Assembly: GCA_963774415.1 (NCBI GenBank)
Contig: CAVZEU010000001.1
Span: 806,001 to 870,000, forward strand
Source of the DNA: SZUA-36 sp963774415
GTDB taxonomy: Bacteria > Pseudomonadota > Gammaproteobacteria > Xanthomonadales > SZUA-36
DNA length: 64,000 bases
Reading direction: 5' to 3'
The position numbers were made by a program, and so were the translations under genes. Numbering within the stretch: the first letter of the stretch is position 1; each line of letters starts with the position of its first letter. This document shows positions 1 to 8,465 of this stretch, piece after piece. Below the pieces are notes generated by a model that saw nothing but the letters and a program-made list of their open reading frames with translations, did not search any database and was not told the origin of the DNA.

Positions 1-1
1 C

Positions 2-331
2 GGCACGACGGTGCTGGGGCTGGCCCCGCTGTGCTTCGGCACGACCCAGGTCGGCGGCGACGGCCCGCCCTATTTTCCGATGGCGCGGGCCATCGTAGGA
101 GGGCTGTTGTTTTCGACCGTCGTCAGCCTGGTCTTTTTGCCGACGATCTACACGGGGCTGGATGCGATGCGCGCCTGGCCGTGTAGATTTTCCCGCTGGG
201 TCCTTGCGACAATGCGGGCCACGGTACGGTTACTGACCTGGCCGCTGAGGCGTCTGGCCGGCCTGATCGGAAGCGCACGGCAGCCTGCCTTGGCGCCAAA
301 ATCACACGCAGTCTCACGCCAGCATCCGTAG
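2..331 (+). CDS. RND-family efflux transporter, C-terminal fragment
   Basis: The reading frame is already open at the window edge and ends at a TAG. The visible part (about 109 residues) carries the end of an AcrB/HAE1-type or heavy-metal RND pump: a loop with GGDGPPYFPMARAIVGG followed by the last membrane helix (LLFSTVVSLVFLPTIYTG). This matches the last two transmembrane helices of inner-membrane proton-driven RND pumps. After the helix there is a basic tail of about 55 residues (Arg-rich), longer than usual. Substrate cannot be told from this fragment. Family call is firm; everything upstream is outside the window. Confidence 0.8.
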   Translation, partial: GTTVLGLAPLCFGTTQVGGDGPPYFPMARAIVGGLLFSTVVSLVFLPTIYTGLDAMRAWPCRFSRWVLATMRATVRLLTWPLRRLAGLIGSARQPALAPKSHAVSRQHP

Positions 332-405
332 TTGATTCGGCATCGGCCATGCCGGGATCAGGTCTGTAAAGGTTATGCTTCAGACAACGAGGCTGCACAC
401 GTCTT

Positions 406-1104
406 CTATTTCACGATCGAACCGTTTTCTGCCGCTGCCCGCAGCGCTTCGACAATCTGCCCGACCTCGGCGCGTCTGCGATAATTGTTCGGCACGAAAG
501 CCCATGCGATCACTCCGTCCGGCATCACAACGTAAGTGGCGGGGTCAGGAAATGTGAATGAATCATCACCATTAAGGGCGGTGACATCGATATTGAGCAT
601 CGACAGCAGCTTACGATGGGCTTCCGGCAATTCAAAGACAAGGCCGAATGCCTCGGCAATTCGGCTGCCCACATCTTGCAGGACATCGAACGGAACTTCA
701 GAGACCACCAGATCGAGGACCTCCTGTGCAGCACCGGTTTCGGTCAGTATTTCAAGCGCGTTTGGCTTTTCCGGAGTGATTGCCACGAGCTGTGCGCCCT
801 GCGTTTCGATATCGCCCAGGTGATCCGCATACTCCTTAATCTGGAGGTTGCAATACGGACACCACAGGCCCCTGTAGAACGTCAACACCAAAGGCCCTTC
901 TGCGAGATAATCGTCAAGGCGTTTGACCGCGCCATGTTGATTCGTCAGCGCGAACGCCGGTGCGCGATCACCCGGTTTCTTTGCGCGCTCGATGAAATCG
1001 AGTGCGCTGATCTCGCCCGCGCCCTGTTCAATCAATGCGGACAGCTCCGCCGGAAAAGCTTTTCTGAAACTTTCTATAGTTTCCCTAATTTTCTGATTTA
1101 GCAT
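406..1104 (-). CDS. Peroxiredoxin-like (AhpC/TSA) protein
   Basis: 232-residue thioredoxin-fold protein. Residues about 45-190 show the AhpC/TSA pattern: PAFALTNQHG near the start of the fold, then LVLTFYRGLWCPYCNLQ with a WCPYC active site, where peroxiredoxins carry the peroxidatic Cys. The two cysteines in CPYC resemble the redox pair of the PRX-like2/AhpC-TSA group rather than classical 2-Cys AhpC. It probably reduces peroxides in the cytoplasm; no signal peptide is visible. A good ribosome site (AGGA) lies 7 bases before ATG at 1104. A TetR-type relic lies immediately upstream in the opposite direction, so the promoter must overlap that relic. Exact substrate is unknown. Confidence 0.8.
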   Translation of the reverse strand: MLNQKIRETIESFRKAFPAELSALIEQGAGEISALDFIERAKKPGDRAPAFALTNQHGAVKRLDDYLAEGPLVLTFYRGLWCPYCNLQIKEYADHLGDIETQGAQLVAITPEKPNALEILTETGAAQEVLDLVVSEVPFDVLQDVGSRIAEAFGLVFELPEAHRKLLSMLNIDVTALNGDDSFTFPDPATYVVMPDGVIAWAFVPNNYRRRAEVGQIVEALRAAAENGSIVK

Positions 1105-1124
1105 AATTTATCCTGACAAATTGC

Positions 1125-1360
1125 ATGTTGCAGTCCGAAATGCCCGGTATCACCCGCCTAAGTTTATACAACACCTTTGGCGACCGCGAAAGATCATTGA
1201 CCGAAGCACTGCAATTATATTTCAAACGGCCCTCGACCGTATCTTTGACGAGATCGGGCCCAACTCGATTGCGCCCGAGGTCATCACGCAGATGTTCCGT
1301 GAAGTATGCCGTATACGCGCTGCCGATCCGGAGGCCAAGGGCTGCATGGCCGCCGACGCA
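1125..1360 (+). pseudogene. Relic of a TetR/AcrR-family regulator
   Basis: Two adjoining frames together resemble a TetR regulator. The frame starting at 1125 reads GITRLSLYNTFGDRERSL, the typical end of the TetR helix-turn-helix with its YNTFGD recognition segment. After about position 1225 similarity continues in a different frame as TALDRIFDEIGPN and later RAADPEAKGCMAADA, like the TetR ligand-domain start. So there is at least one frameshift. The first ~30 residues of the DNA-binding domain are missing and the C-terminus is lost. Probably a former divergent regulator of the neighbouring peroxiredoxin-like gene. Inference from motif reading only. Confidence 0.6.
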
Positions 1361-1415
1361 CGGCAGTCCACGCCAATGCACATACAACCTGTCAACCGAC
1401 GAACCTGGTTGTGCG

Positions 1416-3446
1416 TCACCGCCGACGGTATATGACTTCACCGTTGAACAGTGTCATATCCACCTTGGTGTCGGCGATTTCGCGCGCGTGGCCCGATTTG
1501 TAAAGATCGACGATGTTGCGGTCCAGCACGGCCAGATCGGCCTTCTTGCCCACCTCGATGGAACCGGTGATCTTTTCCTGGTTCAGGGCATGCGCGCCGT
1601 TGATCGTGTAGGCCGCGATCATCTGGTCAATATCGAGCGCCTCGGCGGCGTTCAGCGGCTGGCCGCCGTCGGCTCCCTGCCGCGTCACGCCGACGGCCAT
1701 GTTGACGAACGGCCGCGGCGAGCGGTCGTCGACCGGCGCATCACTGCCGGCGACCGGGACAGCGCCGTACTCCATGGTGCTGCGCACGGGGTAACTGTTG
1801 CGCATGCGGTAGCTATCGGGGTCATAGAGACCGCCAGGGCCGGTCACATCGCCCAAAAACGGCATCACGGTCATGTCGTAGGCCGGCAGCGTCAGCGCCC
1901 AGGCGTAAGTCCAGGCCAGGTACAGCCCCATCTCGCCGATGCGGCGCTGATCGGCCGGGTCGACCAGTTGCAGGTGCGCCAGCGTGTGACGCCGCGGATT
2001 ACCGCTGCCCGGCTTGACGACCTGCGCCAGCGCGTCCAGCGCGACGCGTACCGCGCGGTCGCCGATGGTGTGGATGTGGATCGTAAAGCCGGCGGCATCG
2101 AGGCGCCGCACGTAGGCCCTGATGAACGCTTCTGGGTCGCGCAGCACACCACGGGAGACCGTGCACTGTGCCGGGTGGAACCCATGTTCCGCACGGAACG
2201 CCTCGACCGCCGCGGGCTTCAGGTAGCGGTCCTTTTCCGCCCGGGTTTGCCTGCACAACTCGCTGCCGGTGTCAACATAACCGGTAACCTTGAGGCTGCC
2301 GGTGCTGGCGTCGTAGTCGAAGCGCGGCTGCAGGTAGGGCCTGAGCACGGCAGCGTTCGGCAGCGTCGGCGGGTCAGCGTAGGGATTGCCCTCGAGAACG
2401 CCGTCGGCAAAAATCTTTGCCGCCGTCGCGTGGATCAGGACGGAGTGGCTGAACGCTTCGCGGTTGCGCCGCAGGATCTCCATCATGTCATCGAGACGGA
2501 ATTCCCCGCTGACGGGGTCGCGATAGTCGAGCGGGTCGAGGCGGGTCGCGACCTGGATGCGGAAGTGCATGTCGCCGGACTCCTCGAACGCTTTCAGATA
2601 AGGCAGGAACGCGACGTCCAACGCGGCGTCCTGCACCGACGTAATACCGTTGCTCGCCAATACCTGCCCGATCGCGGGCAACAGCGGACCAAGTCTGTCG
2701 GGATCGTCCTCCGACGGCGGCGACACGAGTTGCCGGGCCTGCTCGTTCAATTCGCCGTTGGGCTCGCCATTGTCGTCAACGCCAACAAGGTCACGGTAAT
2801 CGGCAAAAGTGGTCGCGAGGGTCCCCGCGTCCAGGCCCACCGCATGGCCGCTGGCGTCGGTCGCCATAGACAACGCCCGGCTGTTGACGGCGCCATGGTG
2901 CCCGTCGTTGCCCCACAGGATGATCGGGTTCTTGGTGGAGACGGCGTCAAGCGCTGCGCGCAGCGACGGCAGCCCCTCGGAAACCTGGTTCCCCTCCGAG
3001 AAATTCCACATCGTCACCGCCAGCCACTCCCCCGGCGCCGGGTGGTAATGCCTGATGCAGTCGCGCAGGTAAGGGACCATCTCCTCGAGGCTCATCGGTT
3101 TGCTGTGAAGGCTGCACATATCCGGTTCGACGATGCCGAAGGTATGAATATGCGCATCCTCCAACCCCGGCAGCAGCAGGCGGCCGGCCAGGTCGATAAC
3201 CCGCGTCTGCGGGCCTTTGAGCCGCTCCACCTCGCGGTTGGCGCCGACCGCGCTGATCAGGCCGTCCTTGACGGCCACGGCCTGTGCCACGGTGCGGTCG
3301 GCATCCGCCGTGTAGACATAGCCATTGAGTAATACCAGGTCGGCCGGTTCCCGCGCGGTCTGGGTCCGGGCGCCGCATGCCACCAGCGCCAGGCCGAGCA
3401 ACAGGATCGGCCAATGGACCGTCTTTGAAATCGTCTTGTTTTTCAT
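1416..3446 (-). CDS. Amidohydrolase family 3 (YtcJ-like) lipoprotein
   Basis: 676 residues from the ATG at 3446, chosen because GGAGGG lies just upstream and a lipoprotein signal begins there (hydrophobic stretch, lipobox LVAC with Cys at residue 24). After it come the YtcJ-type hallmarks: an N-terminal beta-sandwich strand (NGYVYTADADRTVAQAVAVK), then LLLPGLEDAHIHTFG with the HxH metal motif, and a C-terminal VGKKADLAVLDRN segment typical of the amidohydrolase-3 superfamily. Length is slightly above the family norm (550-620). It probably hydrolyses an amide or carbamate-like substrate in the periplasm, anchored to a membrane; substrate unknown. It stands alone next to the mod operon with no evident functional link. 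Confidence 0.85.
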   Translation of the reverse strand: MKNKTISKTVHWPILLLGLALVACGARTQTAREPADLVLLNGYVYTADADRTVAQAVAVKDGLISAVGANREVERLKGPQTRVIDLAGRLLLPGLEDAHIHTFGIVEPDMCSLHSKPMSLEEMVPYLRDCIRHYHPAPGEWLAVTMWNFSEGNQVSEGLPSLRAALDAVSTKNPIILWGNDGHHGAVNSRALSMATDASGHAVGLDAGTLATTFADYRDLVGVDDNGEPNGELNEQARQLVSPPSEDDPDRLGPLLPAIGQVLASNGITSVQDAALDVAFLPYLKAFEESGDMHFRIQVATRLDPLDYRDPVSGEFRLDDMMEILRRNREAFSHSVLIHATAAKIFADGVLEGNPYADPPTLPNAAVLRPYLQPRFDYDASTGSLKVTGYVDTGSELCRQTRAEKDRYLKPAAVEAFRAEHGFHPAQCTVSRGVLRDPEAFIRAYVRRLDAAGFTIHIHTIGDRAVRVALDALAQVVKPGSGNPRRHTLAHLQLVDPADQRRIGEMGLYLAWTYAWALTLPAYDMTVMPFLGDVTGPGGLYDPDSYRMRNSYPVRSTMEYGAVPVAGSDAPVDDRSPRPFVNMAVGVTRQGADGGQPLNAAEALDIDQMIAAYTINGAHALNQEKITGSIEVGKKADLAVLDRNIVDLYKSGHAREIADTKVDMTLFNGEVIYRRR

Positions 3447-3574
3447 GCTCCCTCCACCTGCGGTCACAACCTCGCCGGCGATCGACCGCGGCACCATTGT
3501 TGCCCGATTCCAGACCGCAGGGCAAGGTTCTGGCCCGGCGTCGCCGTCGGCGGGCAGCTACCAGCGCCCGCGTA

Positions 3575-4657
3575 TCAGGCCCGCTCCACCAGGTGAATAG
3601 CTGGAGCCTTGATCAGCACCGTCAACTCCATGCCCGGACAAAGTCCCAGCTCATCACAGGCGGGTTGGGTCACGTAGGCAAAGAGCGGAAACCCGCCATC
3701 CAGTTCGACCCGCGTCAGGGGGCTGCCCGGCCGCAGACTGACGACACGGGCACGCAGCCGGTTGCGGACACTGCTGGCGATGCCGTCGTCGCGTTGCAGG
3801 ATCACTTCCTCGCCGCGAATACAGACGACCACGTCCTGCTTGAGTTGCTCCGGCGCCACCGCAACCAGCCTGGCCCGGCCCACCTCCACCGTTGCCAGTT
3901 CGTCGCTGACCCCGAGGACGCGGCCCGGCAGCAGGTTCTCCACCTGTACGATGCGCGCGACCTCCGCGTCCGCAGGCCGGTTGAACACGTCCAGCACCGG
4001 CCCGCTCTGACGCACCGCGCCGGCGCTCATTACGACCAGCTCGTCACCCAGTGCTATGGCCTCGTCGCGGTCGTGGGTCACCAGCAACACGGGAATGTCG
4101 CAGCCGGACAGGTAATCCCGTAATTCGCCGCGCAGCCGGTCGCGCAGCCCGGCGTCCAGCGCCGAGAAAGGCTCGTCCAGCAACAGCAGGCTCGGCTGCC
4201 CCGCCAGAGCGCGCGCCAGCGCCACGCGCTGCTGCTGGCCACCGGACAACTGCGGCGGGCGCTGCTGTGCGACCGCGGCAAGGTCGAATCGCTCCAGCAT
4301 CTCACCGACGCGCCGCGGGCGCCCCGCGGCCGGCAGGCCGTAAGCGACATTGCCGGCCACGCTGAGGTGCGGAAACAGCGCGTAGTCCTGGAAGACGAAA
4401 CCGGCGCCGCGTTGCTGCGGTGTCAGATCGATACCCCGCCCGGAATCGAACCAGGTTTCTGCGCCCAGCCGTATATGGCCGGCCTGCGGCATTTCCAGGC
4501 CCGCGAGGCAGCGCAACACCGTGGTCTTGCCGCAGCCGGAAGGCCCGAACAGGACCGTCACGCCCTGGCCCTGTACGGAAGACCCACCGAAGTCGCCGCG
4601 TATGACCGTGCCCCCCGGGTAACGCCTGCTGAAACGGGCGCTCAGCGTGCTGACCAT
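3575..4657 (-). CDS. modC: Molybdate ABC transporter ATP-binding protein ModC
   Basis: 360-residue ABC ATPase that powers molybdate/tungstate import. Walker A GPSGCGKTT at residues 38-46, Q-loop VFQDYALFPHLS near 88-99, signature LSGGQQQR at 137-144, Walker B LLLLDE at 157-162, switch His in LVTHDRDEA. Residues about 290-355 form a TOBE domain (NRLRARVVSLRPGSPLTRVEL), the molybdate-sensing part typical of ModC. Its start overlaps the end of modB by 16 bp, so the two are probably translationally coupled. Last gene of the regulator-modA-modB-modC operon. Sulfate or phosphate importers are the alternative, but the ModA/ModB partners argue for oxyanion of group 6. Confidence 0.93.
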   Translation of the reverse strand: MVSTLSARFSRRYPGGTVIRGDFGGSSVQGQGVTVLFGPSGCGKTTVLRCLAGLEMPQAGHIRLGAETWFDSGRGIDLTPQQRGAGFVFQDYALFPHLSVAGNVAYGLPAAGRPRRVGEMLERFDLAAVAQQRPPQLSGGQQQRVALARALAGQPSLLLLDEPFSALDAGLRDRLRGELRDYLSGCDIPVLLVTHDRDEAIALGDELVVMSAGAVRQSGPVLDVFNRPADAEVARIVQVENLLPGRVLGVSDELATVEVGRARLVAVAPEQLKQDVVVCIRGEEVILQRDDGIASSVRNRLRARVVSLRPGSPLTRVELDGGFPLFAYVTQPACDELGLCPGMELTVLIKAPAIHLVERA

Positions 4658-5316
4658 GGAAGAATAACCCTGCGTTGCAAGCCATAGGTGACGACGAGCA
4701 CGCCAAAAGAAAATACCAGCAGCAACAGCGACGTCCGGTTGGCTGCCGTGTAGTTCAGCGTCTGCACCTGGTCGTAAATCGAAATCGATACCGTGCGCGT
4801 AACGCCGCCGATATTACCGCCGATCATCAGTACCACGCCGAACTCGCCCATCGTGTGCGCAAAGCTCAACACCATGCCCGAGAGCACGCCGGGCCACGCG
4901 AGCGGCAGCGCGACGCGAAAGAAGGTCGCCAGCCTGCTCACGCGCAGGCACCAGGAGGCCTCGAGCAAGCGCCGGTCCACTGTCGCCAGCGCCGCGGCGA
5001 AGGGCTGCACCGCGAACGGCATACTGTAGACCACCGAGGCCAGCAGCAGTCCCCCGAATGTAAACGGCAGGCCATGGCCGAACACCGAAGCGTAAAGGCG
5101 ACCCAGCGGGCTGAGCGGCCCCATGGCCACCAGCAGATAGAAGCCCAGGACGGTTGGCGGCAACACGATCGGCAGTGCGACCACGGCCTCGACAAAAAAC
5201 TTGCCGCGCCAGCGGCTGTTGGCCAGCCAATGGGCCAACGGCAGACCCAGCACGACCAGAACGAGCGTCGTGCAGGCCGACAGGCGTACGCTTAACCAGA
5301 CGGCTTGCCAGTCCAT
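4642..5316 (-). CDS. modB: Molybdate ABC transporter permease ModB
   Basis: 224-residue inner-membrane permease with about five hydrophobic helices. The EAA loop, which docks the ATPase, is seen as RLATFFRVALPLAWPGVLSG, and the segment FAHTMGEFGVVLMIGGNI is characteristic of ModB. Overlaps modA by 25 bp at its 5' end and modC by 16 bp at its 3' end, consistent with one polycistronic transcript. Works as a homodimer with ModC to move molybdate delivered by ModA. Length matches the family (about 225). Confidence 0.93.
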   Translation of the reverse strand: MDWQAVWLSVRLSACTTLVLVVLGLPLAHWLANSRWRGKFFVEAVVALPIVLPPTVLGFYLLVAMGPLSPLGRLYASVFGHGLPFTFGGLLLASVVYSMPFAVQPFAAALATVDRRLLEASWCLRVSRLATFFRVALPLAWPGVLSGMVLSFAHTMGEFGVVLMIGGNIGGVTRTVSISIYDQVQTLNYTAANRTSLLLLVFSFGVLVVTYGLQRRVILPWSAR

Positions 5317-6107
5317 GACCCGTCGCCTCTGCCTGTGGGCAGTGCGTAGCCGAAACGGTCCAGGATGAGGCGCCCCTCATGCGTCTGCATGAAATCGCGC
5401 AGGGTCCTGGCGGCGGACGCGTTGGCGGTCCGCTTGAGGATGATACCGCCCTGCTCTATGGCCGGGTACGCCTCCTGTGGAATCGCCCAGAAATGGCCGG
5501 ACGCCCGCATATGCGGACCCAGGGCCAGCGACATTGCAAGGATGCCGACATCCGCGGCGCCGCTCTCGACGAACTGGGCGGTCTGGGCGATGTTCTCCCC
5601 CAGGATAAGCCGCGGTTTCGCCTGCCGGTAAACAGCGAAGGATTTGAGGGCGGCCAGCGCGGCTGCGCCGTACGGCGCGAGTTCAGGATTGGCGATCGCG
5701 ATCTTGTGCACGGCGGGCGCGAGCAGGGACCGCATGCCCAGCGACGACACGTCCACGGGCGAGGCGTTGGGGACCCAGACGACGATACGCCCCTGCGCGT
5801 AGGCAAACACCTTGCCGCCGAGCGCATAACCGGCGGCGGCCAGCCGCTCCGGGTAGCGCATATCCGCCGACAGAAAGATGTCGTAGGGCGCGCCGGCCTG
5901 CAACTGTGCATAGAAATTACCCGAGGAACCGTAGCTGACGTTGACCTTGACATCCGGGTGGGCGGCGTGGAATGCGGCCACCAGTTCATCCAGGGCATAA
6001 CTGAAATTGGAGGCAGCGGCCACGGCCAGTTCAGCGGCCGTCGCCGCCGGCGCTGACGCAGCCAGCGCCAGTGCCAGGACGGCAGATTTGAACAAGCGGG
6101 AATTCAC
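5292..6107 (-). CDS. modA: Periplasmic molybdate-binding protein ModA
   Basis: 271 residues with a cleavable signal peptide (hydrophobic LALALAASAPAATAA, cleavage after about residue 25). The ModA signatures are present: AAASNFSYALDEL near the start (Ser ligand for the oxyanion), SYGSSGNFYAQLQAGAPYD with the second Ser/loop, and ADMRYPERL. It captures molybdate/tungstate in the periplasm for ModBC. The ATG overlaps the stop codon of the upstream regulator gene by 4 bp. The TTG.. alternatives are not needed. The pathway context (Mo-dependent HcrABC and a second Mo hydroxylase in this window) fits. Confidence 0.92.
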   Translation of the reverse strand: MNSRLFKSAVLALALAASAPAATAAELAVAAASNFSYALDELVAAFHAAHPDVKVNVSYGSSGNFYAQLQAGAPYDIFLSADMRYPERLAAAGYALGGKVFAYAQGRIVVWVPNASPVDVSSLGMRSLLAPAVHKIAIANPELAPYGAAALAALKSFAVYRQAKPRLILGENIAQTAQFVESGAADVGILAMSLALGPHMRASGHFWAIPQEAYPAIEQGGIILKRTANASAARTLRDFMQTHEGRLILDRFGYALPTGRGDGSWTGKPSG

Positions 6108-7168
6108 GGCGCCGAAACCTCGCCGATACCGTGCGCGTCATACCCGGGCAGCTCGCCGACCATGCGCCGGTGGCTGCGGCTGCGCAGCAGGCTGATCAGC
6201 GCCCGCACCCGCGCATCGCCGGCCAGGGACCGGGGAAAGCAAAAGTCCAGCAACTCGTCGTGCACAGTGAGAAAATTCAGCCCGGCTTCCTCGGCCACCA
6301 GGCGCACGCAAACCCCGGCGTCAGCCCAGCCGGCCTCGACGGTTGCCGCTACCGTCGCATGATCTCTCACGATGCGGCCGCCGGCGGGCTCGCCGCCAAG
6401 CAGTTCGTCCAGGCATTCGCGCGCGGCCGCGCCCGGTTCGCGCATGGCCCAGCACAGCGACCGCCCTGCGAGCGATGCCAGCGAAGGGCTGCTCCCATCC
6501 CGCGCCACGGCCACCCCGGCCTGCCAGCGGGCCGCCCGCACCAGGCGATATTCTTCACCGAGCACGCGCGCAACCGTCTCACGGTTACGGTCGGGCTGCT
6601 CCGGTGTCGAGCGGTGCAACCCCGCCACGTGCACCAGCCCGCGCCTGAGCAGGTCCAATGCCGCCGCCCCGCCGCGCTGCAGCGGCAGCAGGCGAAAACC
6701 GCTCCGTTTGCGGTATGCGGCTGCCAGCAAGCCCGCCGAGGGATCGCAACAGGCCAGCACCAGCGTGTTTCCGGCCGCCTCCGGATGCCTTTCCCCGGCA
6801 ACGCCGCTGCGCCAGATCCCGTCGTGCCGAGCGGCCCCCGGCACCGAGGCCTGTGCCGGGTAGCGCAGTTGCCGGCCACCGACCTCCGCCTCCCAGTACC
6901 GGCACGGATCCGACGCTGGCTCCCAGGCCCATTCCGGCTGCCCGGAGCCCGTTCCCGCTGCCAGCGGGCCGAACAGTTCCTCAACCGTGCATTCCAGCGC
7001 TCGCGCCAGCGCCAGGGCCGTGGCCACGGACGGGACCAAGCGCTCGCATTCGATCGCGCTGACAGAGGTGCGCGGTATCCCCGTGCGACGCGCCAGTTGC
7101 GCCTGTGACCAGCCGCGCGAGCCGCGATGTCGCGCGAGTGGGTGAGGCGTGACAGTGGTTTTTGCCAT
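6104..7168 (-). CDS. XRE-type regulator fused to a molybdate-binding-like (PBP) domain
   Basis: 354 residues from ATG 7168. Residues about 10-65 are a HTH_3/XRE domain (GWSQAQLARRTGIPRTSVSA). Residues about 90-330 are a periplasmic-binding-protein-like domain of the COG1910 kind (LVLACCDPSAGLLAAAYR; later SDAGVCVRLVAEEAGLNF-like pattern WADAGVCVRLVAEEAGL). Such one-component regulators are known to sense oxyanions and control mod genes, in place of ModE. It is first in the modABC operon and overlaps modA by 4 bp. Its own promoter -10 lies inside a perfect palindrome that touches the start codon, suggesting autorepression. A longer upstream start (7231) is less likely because it would read through that promoter. 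Confidence 0.82.
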   Translation of the reverse strand: MAKTTVTPHPLARHRGSRGWSQAQLARRTGIPRTSVSAIECERLVPSVATALALARALECTVEELFGPLAAGTGSGQPEWAWEPASDPCRYWEAEVGGRQLRYPAQASVPGAARHDGIWRSGVAGERHPEAAGNTLVLACCDPSAGLLAAAYRKRSGFRLLPLQRGGAAALDLLRRGLVHVAGLHRSTPEQPDRNRETVARVLGEEYRLVRAARWQAGVAVARDGSSPSLASLAGRSLCWAMREPGAAARECLDELLGGEPAGGRIVRDHATVAATVEAGWADAGVCVRLVAEEAGLNFLTVHDELLDFCFPRSLAGDARVRALISLLRSRSHRRMVGELPGYDAHGIGEVSAP

Positions 7169-7206
7169 GATCCTGTCATTATATGACAGGATCATAGATA
7201 TGGCCA
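7167..7206 (-). promoter_or_regulatory. Promoter with palindromic operator of the mod operon
   Basis: Perfect inverted repeat: arms ATGATCCTGTCA (7167-7178) and TGACAGGATCAT (7184-7195) with a 5-bp centre. Read on the minus strand the centre gives TATAAT (7183-7178), and 17 bp upstream lies TGGCCA (7206-7201), a 4/6 match to the -35 box. Transcription would start near 7171, only a few bases before the ATG at 7168, so the mRNA would be leaderless or nearly so. A repressor bound here would cover the -10 box and the start codon. The likely binder is the XRE/PBP regulator encoded by the same transcript (inference). Confidence 0.7.
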
Positions 7207-7265
7207 GACTATACCCGGCGCGGAAAAACACCGATGTGCATTCGGGGCTTCCCCGGAGCGGGAGA

Positions 7266-8447
7266 CTATTGGCCTGACAATTCCCGCATGCCCTGCTCCA
7301 GCCCGTTGACGGTCAGCGGGTACATTCGCTGCCCCATCAGCCGCGAGAGTATCTGGATCGAAGGTGTGTACTCCCAGCGGTCCGTCGGCTCGGGGTTGAG
7401 CCAGATGGCTTTCGGGTAGGTCTCGAGCAGGCGTTTAATCCAGGTTTCGCCCGCCTCCTGGTTGACGTGCTCGACGCTGCCGCCGGCGAAAGTGATTTCG
7501 TACGGGCTCATCGTCGCGTCTCCCACCAGGATCAGCTTGTAGTCGGCCGAGTACTTGTGCAGCACGTCCAGCGTGGGCGTGCGCTCGGTGTAGCGCCGCC
7601 GGTTGTCCCTCCAGACGCCCTCGTAAACGCAGTTGTGGAAATAAAAGTACTCCAGGTGTTTGAATTCGCTGCTGGCCGCCGAAAACAGTTCCTCGCAGAC
7701 GCGCACGTGGTCATCCATGGATCCGCCGATATCGAGGAACAGCAGGACCTTGGTGGCGTTGTGCCGCTCCGGCACCATCCTGATGTCCAGGTAACCCGCG
7801 TTTTTGGCGGTAGCCGCGATCGTGTCGGGCAGGTCCAACTCCTCGGCCGCGCCTTCGCGCGCAAAACGCCGCAGCCGGCGCAGCGCGACCTTGAAGTTGC
7901 GCGTGCCCAGTTCCACCGTGTCGTCGAGGTTTCTGAATTCACGCCGGTCCCAGACCTTGACCGCACGGCGTTGGCGCGACCCATCCTGCCCGATGCGTAT
8001 GCCTTCCGGGTTGTAACCATAGGCCCCGAACGGCGAGGTCCCACCGGTGCCGATCCACTTGCTGCCGCCCTGGTGGCGCTCGTTCTGCTCTTCGAGGCGC
8101 TGCCTGAACGTCTCCATCAGCTTCTCCCAGCCGCCCAGCGCTTCAATCCGGGCTTTCTCCTCTTCGCTGAGACCCAATTCCATCTGCTTGCGCAGCCATT
8201 CTTCGGGTATATCGTGCCCATCTTCGCCGAACAGGTCCTCAACGCCCTTGAAGTGGGCGGAAAAGACGCGGTCGAAACGGTCATACAGGGCTTCGTCCTT
8301 GACCAGGCAGGCGCGTGCCAGGTAGTAGAATTGCTCGACGTCGAAACGAATGACGCGTTTTTCGAGCAATTCCAGCAGCGTCAGGAACTCCGTGATCGAT
8401 ACCTTCAGACCACCCGCGCGCAGGAGAAAGAAAAAACTGACCAGCAT
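7266..8447 (-). CDS. CoxE-like VWA domain protein
   Basis: 393 residues. The N-terminal half is helical (SITEFLTLLELLEKRVI), the C-terminal half (from about residue 235) is a von Willebrand A domain beginning KVLLFLDIGGSMDDH. The MIDAS motif DxSxS is altered to DIGGS, which keeps the Asp and the last Ser. The family (COG3552/CoxE-like) partners with MoxR AAA+ ATPases and acts in maturation or metal insertion; CoxE and CoxD do so for the Mo-Cu CO dehydrogenase. The MoxR ATPase lies just upstream, 18 bp away, in the same direction. No metalloenzyme is directly adjacent, so the client is unknown. Confidence 0.85.
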   Translation of the reverse strand: MLVSFFFLLRAGGLKVSITEFLTLLELLEKRVIRFDVEQFYYLARACLVKDEALYDRFDRVFSAHFKGVEDLFGEDGHDIPEEWLRKQMELGLSEEEKARIEALGGWEKLMETFRQRLEEQNERHQGGSKWIGTGGTSPFGAYGYNPEGIRIGQDGSRQRRAVKVWDRREFRNLDDTVELGTRNFKVALRRLRRFAREGAAEELDLPDTIAATAKNAGYLDIRMVPERHNATKVLLFLDIGGSMDDHVRVCEELFSAASSEFKHLEYFYFHNCVYEGVWRDNRRRYTERTPTLDVLHKYSADYKLILVGDATMSPYEITFAGGSVEHVNQEAGETWIKRLLETYPKAIWLNPEPTDRWEYTPSIQILSRLMGQRMYPLTVNGLEQGMRELSGQ

Positions 8448-8465
8448 CGGTCTTTTACACCTGCC

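Noticed and set aside
1125..3332. 735-aa plus-strand open frame
   Set aside because: Antisense to the amidohydrolase lipoprotein gene; only its first ~35 codons (TetR relic) carry recognisable sequence.
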